A stretch of 64,000 nucleotides of DNA from Echinometra lucunter (lineage: Eukaryota; Echinodermata; Echinoidea; Camarodonta; Echinometridae): NCBI GenBank assembly GCA_029962745.1, contig CM057156.1, positions 32,494,027 to 32,558,026 on the forward strand, given 5' to 3'. Shown here one piece after another: positions 61,294 through 64,000 of the stretch. Made by a program: the position numbers and the translations under genes. Positions within the stretch are counted from its first letter, which is position 1; every line of letters begins with the position of its first letter. The notes under the pieces are model-generated. The model worked only from the letters and a program-made list of their open reading frames with translations, had not been told where the DNA came from and did no database searches.

Positions 61294-64000
61294 CTGCAGA
61301 TTGAAAGGGATCAAACAATCAAGATATGTAAGATTATATTGTCTGATACCACTGTCAATATAACATACATTCATATACATGCATTCGCAGGAGACATAAT
61401 TTATATAAGAGATAAATTACTGAAACAAAAGAAAGGTAATGAAGAAGGTGGGGGGAGAGAGAGAGAGAGAGAGAGAGAGAAGAAAGAAAAATCAAATTCT
61501 CATCAACTAAAAATGGTAACAGAGAGAGATAGTAAGATTTGTAGCATTTTCAAAACCTTGATATAATAAAGGAATTTTTTTCTACAAGAATTGAAAAAAA
61601 AATTCCTTTGTTTTCTCATTAGAGTTGAGACAAAATATATTATATCCTACAGCCCTTCATCTAGAAAGAACTAAAAAGTTGATTAAAGAAATTGCAATTA
61701 AAAAAGAAGTCTATTATATCATACTTTTAGGCATCAGTAGCCTAATATCTTGAGGCTTCAAGTGTGTCTTGAAAAAAAAAAGGCTTGCCTCAGGGCTGTA
61801 TCTTTAAGTTAAAATTGGAGCAATTCCAACCACGAATCTTGAGTATTAAAGACTGCAACTGAAGAACAGCCTGTACCTTTAAGGCTTTTATTCAATGGTC
61901 TTCACACCTTAAATTGGCAATAGGCATCATAGCTAGGGGACACTTACAGGAATACCTAGAGCAAACCCGACTTATCACGTCATAACATTACATGAGTAGC
62001 AGAGCAAATAAAAGCCGCCATTCCCAAGAACGCCGGATGGCACAACATTGGGGTATTAATTCTCATCCTTTCGTCCAGAATCCTCTCACGAGACCTCCCT
62101 ACCAATCCAATATGTCAACAACTCAAGAGCTATTTCCCCAAACTCCTTTTCAGAGAGGCTTTCATACTTGTCTCTTACAGCTCAATTCACGCCATGCCTG
62201 AATGTCATTTGAGATCTGTATCTGAGGGAGAGGGAGATGTTATATCACAGGTTTGTCATCCAGTGATGGGGACAAGTAGATTACATCATATATCATAGCT
62301 TTTCACATTGATCTGCGTTGCTGATGTTATCTCTAGCTCTGAAACTCATTATTAACTGCCTAGAGAGATTAACTCTGCATAAATGAAGAAGAATATGAGT
62401 TACTTTCCTTCCACCTCTCAACACACTTAACCCGTTGACTACTGAATTTTCTATTTCCCACAGACTAAGTACAGATACCATCCGGTACCAGTAGGTACCA
62501 GGTTAACATGCAATGCACACTATCTAACCACAAAAATGACCTCCTTCAGAATGACAGAGGGAGGGGGGGGGGGTCTATGAATGTCAAAACTAAAGAATAC
62601 TTTCTTTAAATCAGTGTTTGATTAGTGAGTGTTAGCTATATTTTCATTTTCAGTAATTTCTTTCAAAGATGTGAAGGCATCCCACCACATCTTAAACAAA
62701 TTATTTCACTCCAAAGACCCACTTGGATATCTAGCAACAACCCCCCCCCCTTTTTTTTTTAGTGTTCCAATATGGCAAAGGAAAATGTGCTACTCATGAC
62801 AATGAGACATGTATTAACACATCAATCCCATTTTAAAGAGAGTTTTGCCAAAGTTTGGCACACAAACTTATAACTTTTTATTTTGCATTAACTTGATAAG
62901 AATTTCATTTGTGCACACCTTTCTGCTACCATGAGGCAAAAAGTACATGTATGCCTTTTGCCTCGGGCTTTTTTATCATTTGCCGCCTAATATCTCATTC
63001 ACACATTGTATAAAAAATGCATTTTTCACTCCATGTATGAACAAGCCTGTACTACACACGGCCTTCCAATATCTTAAGTAACACATCCTAAAGAAGATGC
63101 TTTCTTCAAACTATCCTACACCCTTGAGACCCTCAGACACAGACAATACATCCATCCACTTTTATCTTATTTACAGAATGTGCAGAGCTCCTTTGTGAGC
63201 AATTAAAGAGGATGGTCGTTATGGGCTAGGGGGCAATACAAGCGTCTCTCTTGTGTTCGCCTGGTGCTAATTTGCCTGCTGGTTGTCTGAAGATGTTTGA
63301 AATGGGATGTCATTGAGTGTCCAGGTGTAACATGACTGAATTATCCAGCCACTACATGCTATGAGGGTTTAAAAAAGAAATGCAAGGTAATCAAGAGTCA
63401 CTCTAGCTCAAGAAAGCCTGTAAAGAGCTCCATGGAAATACTGTCAATGTCATATGGAAATGAGGCAAAATATGAAAATTGTCTGCAAGAAAGTGCCACT
63501 TTTTCTATGAAAGAAACAAAATTAGTCTATCAGACGGAATGAAATGTAGAAAAATATTTCAGCTGACCTAATATCTGAGGTTTTCCCATATCTATACAAC
63601 TGTAGAAGGGCACTGAAGCCAATTGATATGATTTGGTAGGAGTAACCACAAAGTATTTCTGGTGGGGTTTTTTTTATTTTTTTTAATTGCAATTCAAAGT
63701 ACTAAATGAACGAACTGATTTAAGTACCACAGCAATTTCCCATTTAAAAAAATGGAGCAACTTCAAAAATGAGAGGTTAAAACAATTTTACTCCATAGTT
63801 TGGATCTAGACATTCACTTTTTTTCCATCTTTATTATCTTTTGGGCATATTCATTTCAAATATTTTAACACTGGATACAATAACTATCCCTTCCAGTGTC
63901 TAAAAATAAATATGATTGCTCTTTATTTCATTGTTACCCTTTTTTACAATCATGTATGAATATCTAATATCCTCGAGCCTGAGGTGCTATTCAAGTGATT
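61294..64000 (-). other. Exchanger intron to window edge
   Basis: No exon of the exchanger or of another gene is recognisable. Contains a (GA)n tract at 61451-61482, a small TTAA-flanked repeat at 62427-62506 and poly-C/T runs at 62741-62760. The ORF at 61992-62201 shows no domain. Confidence 0.6.
62427..62506. mobile_element. 80-bp TTAA-flanked mini-repeat
   Basis: TTAACCCGTTGACTACTG at the left and CAGTAGGTACCAGGTTAA at the right are imperfect inverted complements. Resembles family B in size and ends. Confidence 0.5.

Noticed and set aside
61992..62201. 69-codon ORF, Gln/Pro/His-rich
   Set aside because: No known domain and no splice or promoter evidence; expected by chance at this length.

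Overview
This is a window of animal (metazoan) nuclear DNA. It is AT-rich, has GT-AG introns of a few hundred bases to tens of kilobases, and carries only two host genes among many transposons. The protein sequences, the Gypsy and DIRS-type retroelements, the tRNA-derived SINE and the abundant (GAT)n tracts fit a marine invertebrate deuterostome. A sea-urchin-like echinoderm is my best guess, but this is an inference and not proven.

The two host genes point towards each other. On the + strand, positions 3558-6932 hold the last four coding exons of fructose-1,6-bisphosphatase (195 residues, equivalent to about residue 142 to the end of the human enzyme); its 5' exons lie before the window. On the - strand, positions 61293 down to 16233 hold the C-terminal part of an SLC8-type Na+/Ca2+ exchanger: the end of the cytosolic linker, Calx-beta domains CBD1 and CBD2, and the membrane half with the alpha-2 repeat. 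I traced at least 15 exons whose splice phases all agree; the exons for the N-terminal membrane half lie beyond position 64000. The space between the two stop codons (6932-16233) holds only probable 3' UTRs and repeats.

The most interesting host feature is in CBD1. Three small candidate exons (67, 21 and 25 nt) lie between two constitutive exons. The phases allow the 67-nt exon, or the 25-nt exon with or without the 21-nt exon, but neither both choices together nor none. The two alternatives encode similar basic peptides. This predicts a mutually exclusive splice choice in CBD1, whereas in vertebrate NCX1 the known choice is in CBD2; here the matching CBD2 segment is missing. Several CBD1 and CBD2 calcium-ligand positions are also altered.

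The rest is mobile DNA. Positions 1-2230 hold a decayed Gypsy-type Gag-protease-RT in an FBPase intron. The 26.8-kb exchanger intron holds two DIRS-like tyrosine-recombinase retrotransposons (about 42476-46320 and 54343-57739), both on the - strand, each with inverted terminal repeats and an internal region complementary to the outer ends. They have opposite deletions: the first keeps the Gag-like part but has lost the recombinase core, the second has lost Gag but keeps recombinase remnants. Other items are a tRNA-derived SINE, the 3' tail of a LINE, at least ten kinds of fold-back/MITE elements (several flanked by TTAA, which suggests piggyBac-type mobilisation), and long microsatellites. I saw no CRISPR, rRNA or functional tRNA gene.
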